Source: Methanosarcina horonobensis HB-1 = JCM 15518
GTDB taxonomy: Archaea; Halobacteriota; Methanosarcinia; Methanosarcinales; Methanosarcinaceae
Length of the DNA: 64,000 nt
Reading direction: 5' to 3'
Assembly (NCBI RefSeq): GCF_000970285.1
Contig: NZ_CP009516.1
Coordinates: 1,219,036 to 1,283,035, forward strand
Shown here: positions 25,999 through 34,758 of the stretch, in pieces
How the letters are laid out: the number at the start of each line of letters is the position of its first letter
Numbering within the stretch: position 1 is the stretch's first letter
Position numbers and translations under genes: made by a program
Notes under the pieces: model-generated
The model's input: only the letters and a program-made list of their open reading frames with translations
What the model was told of the DNA's origin: nothing
Database searches by the model: none

Positions 25999-27312
25999 TC
26001 AGAGAATCCGCCGTGAATTCAAAAGTTTGGGAACCTCCTCAAGGATACTGGCTGCAAGTTTGCGTTTGTTTCCACTTACATGCCTGGGTTCGGATTTTCC
26101 CCGCCCTAGCAAGTAAAGCTCGTTTTCTTCAGTACCCATTCCGCCTTTTCCTACATCGTTTGCTGCAATCATATCGAGCTTTGTTCCTTCAAGGGTTGTA
26201 GCTGCCCTTTCAAGGAGTTCTTCTCTGCCGATGCCTGTTTCGGCTTTAAAACCTATTATCACGAGTTCAGGGTACCTTTCCCTGCATTCCTTTATTAATT
26301 TCCGGGTAGGTTTCAGTTTTAGCACAAGCTCTCCTCCGGATTTGATTTTCTCAGGAGAAGGTTCGGCTGTATAGTCTGCAATTGCTGCAGAACTTATCAA
26401 AACTTCATATCCGTTTTCCAGTTCCGAAAGCACAGCGTCTGTCATTTCGGCAGCACTTTCGGCAAAGACCTCTCTGATCCCTGCAAACCCGAGCCTGTCC
26501 CTGTGCACAAGGGTTACATCAGCGCCTCTGCGGTAGGCTTCAAGGGCAAGTTCCCTTCCAGTCTTTCCGGAAGCCCGGTTCGTGAGGATCCGTATAGGGT
26601 CAATGCTTTCGGCAGTTGAACCGCCTGTAATGATTACCTTCCGGTTTTCCAGGCTCCGGTTTCCAAGAGCCCTTTCTACCTCGAGCACTATTTCTTCATT
26701 TGAGGCAATTTTTGCAACGCCCTCTTCGAACCTGGGACCCACAATTGAGATCCCCCAGCTTTTCAGTTTCGCTATATTTTCAGTTACAGCCGGGTGTCTG
26801 TACATGGACTCATGCATTGCAGGGACAATCATTACAGGAACGTCTGAGCCGAGAGCCGTTGTTGCAAAAGATGTTACCGTGGTGTCATCTATTCCGCATG
26901 CGATTTTTCCTATGGTGTTCGCTGTTGCCGGCGCTATTAGAAGAAGGTCTGCCCTGCCTCTGAACCCGCAGAACTCTACATGTTCTACCCTGCCTCCGAG
27001 TTCTGTAATTACAGGGTTTCCGGTGGCGTAGTGCAGGGCGTCAGGGTGAAGGATATGCTTCGCAGCTTCGGTCATGACAGCATGGACTTCTGCCCCGTTC
27101 CGGATCAGTTCCCTTGCAAGTTCAACTACCCTGACCGCCCCTATACTCCCGGTAACGCCAAGGACTACAGTTTTTCCGGCAAGAGATAAACTTCTGTGCC
27201 CCTGAATCCAGAGGGTGGGATGAGTTTTTTCAGCCTTATTCCGTGTGGGGTTTTGCTGGTCAGGATTCGTTTGATCCTTCTTGTTTTGTGACTCTTTCAA
27301 TGGTTTTTTCAT
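25999..27312 (-). CDS. coaBC: Bifunctional phosphopantothenoylcysteine decarboxylase / phosphopantothenate--cysteine ligase
   Basis: A Dfp/CoaBC fusion of 437 residues. After a charged, low-complexity N-terminal extension of about 45 residues, the CoaC flavoprotein half begins (VVLGVTGSIGAVRVVELARELI), with the active-site His in VEHVEF, the FMN-contact PATANTIGKIACGIDD and PAMHESMYRHPAV. The CoaB half starts near residue 245 (VIITGGSTAESIDPIRILTNRASGKTG) and contains a region like IGFKAETG and the MIAANDVGKGGMGTEENE segment. It converts 4'-phosphopantothenate plus cysteine (CTP) to 4'-phosphopantetheine. The extension is K/N/Q-rich and probably disordered; a shorter start within it is possible. 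Confidence 0.95.
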   Translation of the reverse strand: MKKPLKESQNKKDQTNPDQQNPTRNKAEKTHPTLWIQGHRSLSLAGKTVVLGVTGSIGAVRVVELARELIRNGAEVHAVMTEAAKHILHPDALHYATGNPVITELGGRVEHVEFCGFRGRADLLLIAPATANTIGKIACGIDDTTVTSFATTALGSDVPVMIVPAMHESMYRHPAVTENIAKLKSWGISIVGPRFEEGVAKIASNEEIVLEVERALGNRSLENRKVIITGGSTAESIDPIRILTNRASGKTGRELALEAYRRGADVTLVHRDRLGFAGIREVFAESAAEMTDAVLSELENGYEVLISSAAIADYTAEPSPEKIKSGGELVLKLKPTRKLIKECRERYPELVIIGFKAETGIGREELLERAATTLEGTKLDMIAANDVGKGGMGTEENELYLLGRGKSEPRHVSGNKRKLAASILEEVPKLLNSRRIL

Positions 27313-27760
27313 TCAGGCACCGAAATAATCAATAAGAATTTATTATGGAAATGAGCTCGCTTTATTGAAAAAAATCCTGAAATCACAGTGACATTAAATA
27401 TGATATTCTTAAAACTTTCGAAATATAAGGAGCGATTAAACCTAATAGATACTGCATTTTATTTGAATGTTTTACATGGACTGCACTTTCTATTATCAGG
27501 CATGGCTGACAGTTTAATAATTATCCTGAATCTTTAATACTGCAACAACTATTTTATATTCGCAATATTGTTCTCATTAATCATAATTGACTTACGCTTA
27601 TCTTACATTTATCTTACATTTATCTTTCACTTATCTGTAACTGGCTTATATCTCCGGCTGTGTTCGTACAGTTAATAAAGTATTGTTTATATTATACATT
27701 CAGTCGCTTTTGGGAATTTATTGAATTGTTTGAGGTTTATGAGAAAGGGTAGGAAGGCAA
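27313..27760. promoter_or_regulatory. Divergent promoter region of coaBC and the Vms1-like gene
   Basis: 448 bp, strongly AT-rich, between the diverging genes. It contains the 11-bp tandem array at 27592-27635 and must hold both promoters. A TATTGTTTATATTATACA stretch near 27682-27700 could be a TATA element for the plus-strand gene. No coding signal is seen. Confidence 0.45.
27592..27635. repeat. Four 11-bp tandem repeats in a divergent promoter region
   Basis: Units TTACGCTTATC, TTACATTTATC, TTACATTTATC, TTTCACTTATC. The period of 11 bp is close to one helical turn, so the units would present on one face of the DNA. It lies about 125 bp upstream of the Vms1-like start. Confidence 0.85.
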
Positions 27761-28804
27761 ATGACCGATAAAAAAGTTACACAAAGAGAAGCTGCTACAG
27801 ATGGGAAAAAAGGCATCGGCAATATAATAGGAAAAATCTCCAGAAAAGGCCGGCTGGAACTTGAAGTTGATAACCTTAATTCCAGGATAACCGAACTTGA
27901 ACTTGCCCTCAAGGGTGCAAAAAATCAGCTTGAAAAGAAAGAAGCCCTTGCAAGACAGGCAGTTGCGGACAGGCAGGAAGCCGAGGTTCGATTAAATCAG
28001 GAACTTGTAAGGACTCAGACTCTGTCGCATGAGCTTGAAGCAATCCGGGCTCAATCCCAGGGTAAGCTTGAGTTTCGCGGGATCGAAAACCTGAGTCCTG
28101 CTGCTGTCCAATCTTACCTTTCCAAACTCAAGTCCTTCCATTCTCCTGCCGGAGACCTTTTGACTATTTATCTGCCCTCCGGAACTCGCCTTTCATCCTT
28201 TCTTCCCGAAAAGACCCTCGACCTGATTGAAGAGGAGACCCGCTCCCTGCTTGACAGGCTTGACCCTGAGACAGGCATGGTCTTTTTCTACGACCTGCAC
28301 CGCATGATTTCCGAAACCATAATTCCTCCTTTCCCTCTAGCCTCTTCTTCCTGGCATCTCCGGGATAGTTTTGAAACCGTCCTCCTTGAGGAGAGCCTGA
28401 ACGCCGGCTGTCGCATGCTCGTCCTTGTCCTTCATGCAGGGGAGTCCTTTATTGGCTTTGCTCCTGATGCCCGCGTCTTTGACACGGAGGAATTCATCAA
28501 AAGCAGTGTCAAAGAAAAACACAGCAAGGGAGGCTTCTCACAGCGCCGTTTCGAACGCCTGAGGGAAGAAGACATTGCCCACCACATGGACAAGGTTTTT
28601 GAGGTTCTGGATAAAATGATCGAAGAAAATTCTCCTATCGACTACGTTATTCTGAACGGAGATACCCCACTTATAAGGGGAGCTGAAAAGCGCCTTCCTC
28701 TGAATATTGAGGTTATTGAGAAACCGGCTGATATTAAGGTTGAGAAAACGGGCGGAGAGGAAATTCTCAGAACGGTTTTAAGTTCCAGAAGATATTTACT
28801 CTGA
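27761..28804 (+). CDS. Vms1/Ankzf1-type peptidyl-tRNA hydrolase (release-factor fold)
   Basis: A protein of 347 residues with a good ribosome binding site (GGAAGG before the ATG). Residues about 35-110 form a coiled coil (LEVDNLNSRITELELALK...). The rest matches the eRF1-like Vms1 domain: a YLSKLKSFHSPAGDLLTIYLP segment, a middle strand region with GAESFIGF-like HAGESFIGFAPDARVF, and the catalytic loop KHSKGGFSQRRFERLREE, in which the GGxSQ Gln is the expected catalytic residue, followed by YVILNGDTPL. Eukaryotic Vms1 releases nascent chains from tRNA on split ribosomes; archaeal homologues are assumed to act in ribosome rescue. It stands alone, diverging from coaBC. Confidence 0.85.
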   Translation: MTDKKVTQREAATDGKKGIGNIIGKISRKGRLELEVDNLNSRITELELALKGAKNQLEKKEALARQAVADRQEAEVRLNQELVRTQTLSHELEAIRAQSQGKLEFRGIENLSPAAVQSYLSKLKSFHSPAGDLLTIYLPSGTRLSSFLPEKTLDLIEEETRSLLDRLDPETGMVFFYDLHRMISETIIPPFPLASSSWHLRDSFETVLLEESLNAGCRMLVLVLHAGESFIGFAPDARVFDTEEFIKSSVKEKHSKGGFSQRRFERLREEDIAHHMDKVFEVLDKMIEENSPIDYVILNGDTPLIRGAEKRLPLNIEVIEKPADIKVEKTGGEEILRTVLSSRRYLL

Positions 28805-29333
28805 AGCATCAGAAATTTCAAGAGTAATCATTAAATATCTTAAGAAATTCCTTTATCATACAAGAAGAGTTCTATTTAATATGTGAAGACTTCTATATAA
28901 TAAGGAGGCAGGCGCTCAAAAGGATATGTTTGCAAATTTATAGCTAAAAAGGTGTATATATCAGTTATTTAGGCTAGAAAGATGCAGTGTATATATAAAA
29001 AACGCAAAGAAGTAATATTATTTTAATTTCTTTTTTGAGTTTATTATCGGACATTCAATTTGAGAATATATTAGTCTAAATTTAGTATTAATTATTGACT
29101 TATCAGCTCATATGACTTTAGAATTGTATACTTTCTTTTTTATATCTTTCTTTGAATCTGAGTTGGGACATGTACTCATATAAAATACTTCTGACCAAAT
29201 CATAAAACAATCAAAAATCATTAAACAATCAAAGACCTGGAAGTGATGTATGGGCTCAAAATTAGTTTGAAAATCGAATTGTTAGAGACTTTGGCCGGAA
29301 AACTTATAAGAAGTTAAGTAAAAGGAATTTATT
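28805..29333. other. AT-rich intergenic DNA with putative promoter of the C39 peptidase gene
   Basis: No gene is seen. The last 70 bp (from about 29262, AAAATTAGTTTGAAAATCG) is conserved with 34368 onward; the AAAACTTATAAG at 29299-29310 is a plausible TATA box, which would put the transcript start near 29335 and make the following leader about 125 nt. Confidence 0.4.
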
Positions 29334-29461
29334 GGAGTTCGGAAGTAGTTCCCAAGATCCCGAACTCCATAAAGTATGCCCTAAGAGGCAGTAATTATGT
29401 TAGCTTTGCTTTTATTTAAGCTTGCCTGATTCTGCCTCCTGGGAAATGAACAGGAGTGATT
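29334..29461 (+). promoter_or_regulatory. Structured leader with alternative SD-sequestering helices (copy 1)
   Basis: A 5' leader strongly conserved with 34443-34568. Helix 1 is GGAGTTCGG (29334-29342) with CCGAACTCC (29360-29368), enclosing a conserved AAGTAGTTCCC. GAGGCAG (29385-29391) can pair with CTGCCTC (29432-29438). Alternatively CTCCTG (29436-29441) can pair with CAGGAG (29451-29456), the Shine-Dalgarno sequence of the C39 peptidase gene, across a 9-nt loop. The two last helices share bases 29436-29438 and exclude each other. This is the architecture of a translational riboswitch or similar switch; I do not recognise it as a known class. Confidence 0.6.
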
Positions 29462-30706
29462 ATGACAATGAAGAAGAAATTTGTATTAAGTGTATTGCTT
29501 GCCACAATGCTTCTGATGAACATAGCATTTGTGCCGGTAAGCGCACAAACAGAAACATCGTCAGTGAGCTCAGATGTCAAACAGGTTACTTTAACACTTG
29601 ATCAGCAACCTGGAGATCTATACATTCCTACAGAATGTAAAACAATCATCGACTTAAGCAAAACAAAGGTTGATAAAAAATCAGCGACAGCTCGATTATC
29701 AGGTACTATTGATAAGAACAACTTAGTTACTCTTGAAGGTGTAATCACACTTGATGGGGAAAACGAGAAAGTTAACTTATCTGGTAAAGCATACCAAGTG
29801 TTTATTGGATGGGATGTGCCAAAAGGAGCAAAACCTATCATTACCAAACTGAGCAGTGGACCAATATCCCACATCGAAGGCATAACAGAGACATATGCAA
29901 CTTATGGCAATCTGCAAAATAATATCTCCAAAATAGACAATGTGACAATTACCCGTTATGAAGGCGCAACAAAGATGTATGCAACATATGTCGATCTGCA
30001 AGATAAAGAGGGGAAATACAAACTACATGGTGAATTCTATAAAGACGGAACAGGAGGTATTGTTGGGAAAGTTATGAAGAACGGAGTTGAATGTGATCTA
30101 GGTCTTTTGGGACTATCTAAGAGCCTATATGAAAATGTTAATCCAACTGTTTCACCCGCCAGTAGTTCTAATTTCTTGGATGTACCTCAAAGAAGTCAAT
30201 GGGAAATATATTGGTACTCCCCATATAATTACACTGCTGCAAGCCAAGCCTGTGGAGAAGCGTCTGCTGCAATGCTTCAAGAATATTATACAGGCCAACG
30301 TCCAGAAATATGGAATATCTGGGTTGCTTGTGGTTCTCACGCGGTGACTGGTAATGATTTAATGAGTTATTTTAATTCCATAGGAATGGGTTATATAGGA
30401 CTTGCAAAAGCTTGGGGTACTACTCCGGATTATGTAAATACTTGTATCGGGTATGTAGAGGCTGTTGTCGATATGCAACATCCAATGATTTTGCAAGAAA
30501 ACAGCCGATGGGGGACCCCTCATTCGGTAATTCTTAGAGGATACACAAGCCAATACTTTATATTAAATGACCCAAATACCCTCACCGGTTCAAATACAAT
30601 GTATTGGTATCATAAAGATCTCTCTACATTTAACTTTGAAGACAATGTCGTGAAGTGGGTAGGGGGAGACGACAACCATAATACTGGACTTGCCGCTCTA
30701 TGGTGA
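29462..30706 (+). CDS. Secreted C39-like cysteine peptidase
   Basis: About 414 residues. The GTG at 29456 lies inside the Shine-Dalgarno AGGAG, so ATG 29462 (or 29468) is the better start. A Sec signal peptide (MKKKFVLSVLLATMLLMNIAFVPVSAQ) leads to an extracellular N-terminal region with no recognised domain (30-220), including near-repeat segments around GITETYATYGNLQ and GATKMYATYVDLQ. The C-terminal domain (about 230-414) is a C39-like peptidase: catalytic Cys region SQACGEASAAMLQEYY, His in TPHSVILRGY and Asp/Asn in YFILNDPNT. No ABC exporter is adjacent, so it is not a bacteriocin processor; a surface or medium protease is likely. Confidence 0.82.
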   Translation: MTMKKKFVLSVLLATMLLMNIAFVPVSAQTETSSVSSDVKQVTLTLDQQPGDLYIPTECKTIIDLSKTKVDKKSATARLSGTIDKNNLVTLEGVITLDGENEKVNLSGKAYQVFIGWDVPKGAKPIITKLSSGPISHIEGITETYATYGNLQNNISKIDNVTITRYEGATKMYATYVDLQDKEGKYKLHGEFYKDGTGGIVGKVMKNGVECDLGLLGLSKSLYENVNPTVSPASSSNFLDVPQRSQWEIYWYSPYNYTAASQACGEASAAMLQEYYTGQRPEIWNIWVACGSHAVTGNDLMSYFNSIGMGYIGLAKAWGTTPDYVNTCIGYVEAVVDMQHPMILQENSRWGTPHSVILRGYTSQYFILNDPNTLTGSNTMYWYHKDLSTFNFEDNVVKWVGGDDNHNTGLAALW

Positions 30707-30897
30707 AATTCATGTGAACTACTGTTCACTTATTTTTTCTCAGTATTTCAATAATTTAATTGTGGATCAATGTTTGCTGATTTGAATTTTTATAAGGCTA
30801 AGACTGTTATTAATACTTTGGGGCTATATTAATAAATCAAATATCAATACGTCAAACAAAAGTATCGTTATTCCTAATATCACTCACTTTTTTAGCT

Positions 30898-31545
30898 ATG
30901 CCGATCGAGTTCGTTCTTTGTACGTTTGAGCAACTTGCGAAATTGCCTTCTCTGAATCTTTTTAATCTCTTGATGCTATACCTCTTTTCACTGTTTCTCC
31001 CCGCAGTTGGACTTATAGTCTTTATGAAAAATACAAGAAAAACCTCATCTAGATGGTATTGGGGAATTTTACTTCTTCTGGGACTTATTCTAAATACGTT
31101 TCTCAGGGATGCTATGTTTATGGTTCCGTATAACATAAATGCTGTTAACCTCGTTTATGGTCAGCCATTCATTGCCACTTTTCCCATTCTTTATAAATGG
31201 CACATTCTAGAGCGTATATCTCCTATGAACATCAATCTCATGTTTTTCATTTCTATCTTCTTTTCTGTTGCTGCTGCACTATTCTGTCTTTCAGTCCCGG
31301 AAGAAAAAAGAAAAAAATTTATGTTACCTTTTGTATTCTCTCTCATCGCAGTACTTTCAAAATTGATCCAATTTATAGTACAACGACGTCCAGATAATCC
31401 TTCGCTTGAAATATTTCCAAATGAAACTATGTCCTATTACACTTTTGTCATATTTTCATTGGCTATTTTCTTCCTTGGTTTATCCTTCATAGAAATAGCT
31501 GTTAACTATGAACATGTAATGCCTGACGCTGTTAAATATAAGTAG
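30898..31545 (+). CDS. Predicted multi-pass membrane protein, unknown function
   Basis: A protein of 215 residues with about five hydrophobic segments (near 20-42, 55-75, 112-130, 145-165, 180-200). A basic, charged loop lies at PEEKRKKF. No family recognised and no clear ribosome binding site before the ATG. It sits alone between the C39 peptidase and an IS21 remnant in a region rich in decayed genes. Codon use and the continuous hydrophobic pattern argue that it is real. Confidence 0.6.
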   Translation: MPIEFVLCTFEQLAKLPSLNLFNLLMLYLFSLFLPAVGLIVFMKNTRKTSSRWYWGILLLLGLILNTFLRDAMFMVPYNINAVNLVYGQPFIATFPILYKWHILERISPMNINLMFFISIFFSVAAALFCLSVPEEKRKKFMLPFVFSLIAVLSKLIQFIVQRRPDNPSLEIFPNETMSYYTFVIFSLAIFFLGLSFIEIAVNYEHVMPDAVKYK

Positions 31546-31564
31546 TTACAAGCATCTCGTCGAG

Positions 31565-31649
31565 CCTATCCCAAAACATTACCTAATGCATTCATTATTG
31601 TCACCAATGTTACAACTCCTATTTTGGCATTATATGATTTTTGGATAGG
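31565..31649. repeat. 85-bp element with terminal inverted repeats next to IS21
   Basis: Begins CCTATCCCAAAA and ends TTTTTGGATAGG, inverted repeats of 12 bp with one mismatch. It abuts the left end of the IS21 remnant at 31650. It may be a miniature or internally deleted IS of the IS5 type, whose ends often read similarly; no coding capacity. Confidence 0.45.
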
Positions 31650-31724
31650 TGTCAAGGCCGGTGAATAATTCCTCATTTTAGCCGGATTAAAATTCCCCAA
31701 TTTCCAATCCTTGAGAAAAGCTCG

Positions 31725-32485
31725 AGGATCGTAAATCATGCTGAAAACGGAGGAAAACCCATTGTCAAGGACTTCGTACAAAAAATCCGACCTGAGCAGG
31801 GAGTCCCTGCTGTACTCCGCTGCGAAACAAAACCAGGCGTACAGGCTCAGGTTGACTGGGCAGAGATAGGAACAGTTGAGGTTGATGGAAAGATAAAGAA
31901 ACTCTTTTGCTTCAACATGATTCTTGGATATTCCAGAATGAGATATGTTGAATTTACACTGAGCATAGACACCCCCACTCTTATTCAGCGTCATCTGAAC
32001 GCTTTTGAGTACTTTGGAGGATTTACACCGGAGATTCTCTACGATAACATGAAACAGGTTGTTATCAAAAGAGCCTTAAAATCATCCGATTCTGAATGGA
32101 ACTCACAGTTTGAAGATTTCTTCAAATGCGTTGGTTTTATTCCACGGTTATGCAGGCCTTACAGGCCTCAGACAAAAGGTAAAATTGAAATACAGTTGGT
32201 TTTGTCAAGAGGGATTTCTTCCTTGGAAGACGATTTACCTTTCTCGAAGACCTGAACGGCCAAGTTCACAGGTGGTTGGAAAGGGTAAATTCAACTGTCC
32301 ACGGAACAACCTATCAAATCCCCTCTTGAACATTTTAAGGAGGAGAACCTGAGCCCTCTGGATCAGGTTCCTCCTTACAAAGTTGTCCATAAGGAAACCA
32401 GAAAGGTCTCCAGAGACTGTTATATTTCTTTCCTTAGAAATAAGTATTCTGTTCCTTACAGAAAAGAAACACAGGGAATCTGCTG
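31725..32485 (+). pseudogene. istA: istA transposase remnant
   Basis: Reads ENGGKPIVKDFVQKIRP, then PGVQAQVDWAEIG (first catalytic Asp of the DDE domain), LYDNMKQVVIKRAL (second Asp) and RPQTKGKIE (Glu). A single-base deletion after KGKIE (near 32190) and another shift near 32325 break the frame. Beyond these one can still read FLEDLNGQVHRWLERVN, then EHFKEENLSPLDQVPPYK and YISFLRNKYSVPYRKET, the IstA C-terminal beta-barrel. The N-terminal HTH is missing. Confidence 0.85.
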
Positions 32486-33087
32486 CAATTGAGAGAATGA
32501 TGAAAAGTGCAGTTTTTCCCGTTAGAAAGACTCTTGAGGAATTCGATTTTGAATTTCAGAAATCCATTGATAAAAAAGTAATCGAAGACCTTGCAACCTT
32601 GAGATTTGTCCATAATTCAGAGAATGTCGTTTTCCTTGGTCCTCCTGGAGTTGGCAAGTCTCATCTTGCAATAGCTCTTGGGATTGAAGTAGCAAAAGCA
32701 GGGATTTCGGTTCATTTTACCAATACAGGAAACCTTATCGAGAAGTTGAAAATAGCGAATCGAGAAGGAATGCTTGAAAAGAAACTAAGGGACTCGATGA
32801 AATATAAAGTGCTGATAATTGACGAAATAGGGCATCTCCCATTTGACGAAGAAGGAGCTCACTGCCTATTTCAGTTGATCTCAAGACGTTATGAAAAGAG
32901 CTCAACGATCTTGACATCAAATAAGTCGTATGGAGAATGGGGAGAGATATTCAAAGACCATGTAATAGCGGCTGCTGTACTTGATAGGATTCTCCACCAC
33001 TCAACTACGATTAACATCAAAGGGGAAAGTTACAGGTTGAAAGAAAGGAAAAAACAGGGAATAAAAACAGGAAATATTTACCAGTAA
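32464..33087 (+). pseudogene. istB: istB helper ATPase, N-terminally truncated
   Basis: From HRESAAIERMMKSAVFP the sequence is a typical IstB AAA+ protein: KTLEEFDFEFQKSIDKK, Walker A LGPPGVGKSHLA, Walker B VLIIDEIGHLPF, sensor TSNKSYGEWGEIF and the C-terminal RILHHSTTINIKGESYRLK. The first 60 or so residues of the N-terminal domain are absent, replaced by out-of-frame istA sequence. The open frame starting at 32383 is therefore a chance fusion. Confidence 0.85.
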
Positions 33088-33228
33088 TTTCTAACGAGTT
33101 TATAAAAAATTGAGTAAACTTTATATTAAAAGATGAGGAAAAGTAATCCGGCTAAAATGGGGAAAAGTAAACCGGCATTGACACACATATTATGAGGGAC
33201 TGAAAATCTCCACTTTTCAGGTGTTGGT

Positions 33229-33831
33229 ATGAGCAAAATCAATAAGGAAATCATTTTTTTTATTATTTTTTTTATTCTCGTAATGATTGCTGGACAATTT
33301 ATAAAAACTCCGGTTAATTCACAAACTCCGTATCCCGATTCCCAAGTAGGTGGTCTGTTTATTCAATTTAAAGATGAAGTTTCTGAGTCAGAAGTAAAAG
33401 CCATTCTTCAAAACTATAACATGACTCGGAACTATAGAATGGAATATGATACTAATACTATGGGTGAAGGATATTACATAATGGTGGACAAAGATAATTG
33501 GAGTGACATAAGAAGCGAACTTGTAACAGAGATGAAAGAAAATAATAAAAAAGGCTGGACTATATCTACTCCTGCTGACGTTATCAGAAAAGAAGATTAT
33601 TACGTTCTTCCGGTTTCTGAACAAGCGACCCAGGATGAAAAGTTTCTTGCAATACTTGACAAATATGATATTGGGGTGAAAAAATTTATCTGGTGTGATA
33701 TTCGTTTTCTCTATAGTGATGGACCCCTGACGTACTGGATTCCGGAAGAAGATGCAATAAGAATAAAAAATGAACTTGAGCAGAATGAAAATATCTTTGC
33801 TGTACAGCTAAGTTACATTTATAGTAACTAA
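33229..33831 (+). CDS. UPF0228 family protein
   Basis: A protein of 200 residues with an N-terminal hydrophobic segment ([18 protein letters not shown]), either an uncleaved anchor or a signal peptide. The remainder matches the Methanosarcina-specific UPF0228 family as I recall it: [30 protein letters not shown] and two similar alpha-beta halves (33-120 and 130-200), which resemble the inhibitor I9-like fold by pattern only. Function unknown. Ribosome binding site AGGTG, ATG at 33229, 46 bp after the IS21 right end, so IS insertion probably separated it from its original upstream region. Confidence 0.8.
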   Translation: MSKINKEIIFFIIFFILVMIAGQFIKTPVNSQTPYPDSQVGGLFIQFKDEVSESEVKAILQNYNMTRNYRMEYDTNTMGEGYYIMVDKDNWSDIRSELVTEMKENNKKGWTISTPADVIRKEDYYVLPVSEQATQDEKFLAILDKYDIGVKKFIWCDIRFLYSDGPLTYWIPEEDAIRIKNELEQNENIFAVQLSYIYSN

Positions 33832-34442
33832 AATCTAAATACTTTACAATCTTTGAGATCTTCAGTTGATTTTCGGCTTGAATGAATTACCTTCCTTCTT
33901 TCATCTATCCGGCAATTTAGCCATGATTTTTTAATCAGCCAATTTTTAGGAGTTTACATGAACGCAAAACTAGCTGATATGCTATCATGAATATCCGCAC
34001 TGATAGCTCTTTTTATAGCATTATATAACACATATCTTGGATAGTTAGATAAATCAAAAACATACAGTTTGCAGTATGATACAAATAGCATTACGGAAAA
34101 ACGGAGATATGTATAAAAAAGGTGAAAATAGCAAACAGACACCTGAGAGAAAACTTAGCCCTATAGTTGTTACAAGTGGTCTTTGAAAATGTTAACGACT
34201 AAGAGCTAAAAACCAGAGGATGTGAACCCGATACAATAGAGACAATGCATCAGGTTCATGAGCACATTACATCTGGAAGGAAAAAACGAACTGTAATACT
34301 TCCGGCCAAATTCTCTAACTGTCAATGATCAAGTAATAAGCTCATATCAAGTAATAAGCTTATATCAAAATTAGTTCGAAAATCGAATTGTTTGAGAGAT
34401 TACACAGAAAACTTTTAGAGGATTAGGAAAGAGGAATTTATA
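33832..34442. other. Intergenic region with decayed coding DNA and an 18-bp tandem duplication
   Basis: A plus-strand trace at about 33957-34115 reads MNAKLADMLS, stop, ISALIALFIALYNTYL and YSLQYDTNSITEKRRYV with several stops; it looks like a dead small membrane protein. At 34328-34363 the unit ATCAAGTAATAAGCTCAT is duplicated as ATCAAGTAATAAGCTTAT. From 34368 the sequence matches the promoter region of the C39 peptidase gene. Confidence 0.4.
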
Positions 34443-34568
34443 GAGTTCGGAAGTAGTTCCCAATTCACCCCGAACTCCATAAGTACGCCCTAAGAGGCAT
34501 AATTGTCTTAGCTTTGCCCGTATTTATGCTTGCCTGATTCTGCCTCCTGGGGATAAAAGGAGGATAAC
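34443..34568 (+). promoter_or_regulatory. Structured leader with alternative SD-sequestering helices (copy 2)
   Basis: Paralogue of the leader at 29334. Helix 1 is GAGTTCGG (34443-34450) with CCGAACTC (34470-34477). GAGGCA (34494-34499) can pair with TGCCTC (34541-34546). Alternatively CCTCCT (34543-34548) can pair with AGGAGG (34558-34563), a strong Shine-Dalgarno sequence five bases before ATG 34569, again across a 9-nt loop. The ATG is followed by a stop after five codons, so the gene it once controlled (apparently the matrixin relic) is dead, though the leader is well kept. Confidence 0.6.
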
Positions 34569-34611
34569 ATGAAATATAGTAAATAAAGGCAGGTGCAACT
34601 GCATGAAATAA

Positions 34612-34746
34612 TGCGGATGCCGCATTCACCTTCAAATTTCTTCCGATTCTGAAAAAACAATGTACTATCAAGCGGGAACAAATGAAATAAAGAAAAGAAC
34701 TCTTTATCCAGATGATATTGCAGGTATCAAAGCTATTTATCCTTAA
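34612..34746 (+). pseudogene. Matrixin-like (M10) metallopeptidase C-terminal relic
   Basis: The frame ending in TAA at 34746 reads SSDSEKTMYYQAGTNEIK, then RTLYPDDIAGIKAIYP. A Met-turn followed by TLxPDDIxGIxAIY is the standard C-terminus of matrixin-type zinc peptidases. The zinc-binding HExxHxxGxxH part and signal peptide are absent; only about 45 codons remain after the leader at 34443. Confidence 0.65.
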
Positions 34747-34758
34747 TAGGTGATCGTC

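Larger units (their letters stand above)
31650..33183 (+). mobile_element. IS21-family element, internally deleted and inactive
   Basis: Terminal inverted repeats are clear: the left end TGTCAAGGCCGG (31650) continues with a CATTTTAGCCGGATTA block, and the right end, read inward from 33183, gives TGTCAATGCCGG followed by the same CATTTTAGCCGGATTA block. The length is 1534 bp against about 2.4 kb for a complete IS21. istA has lost its N-terminus and carries frameshifts; istB has lost its N-terminus; the two are joined by a deletion near 32470. No clear target-site duplication is seen. Confidence 0.85.
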
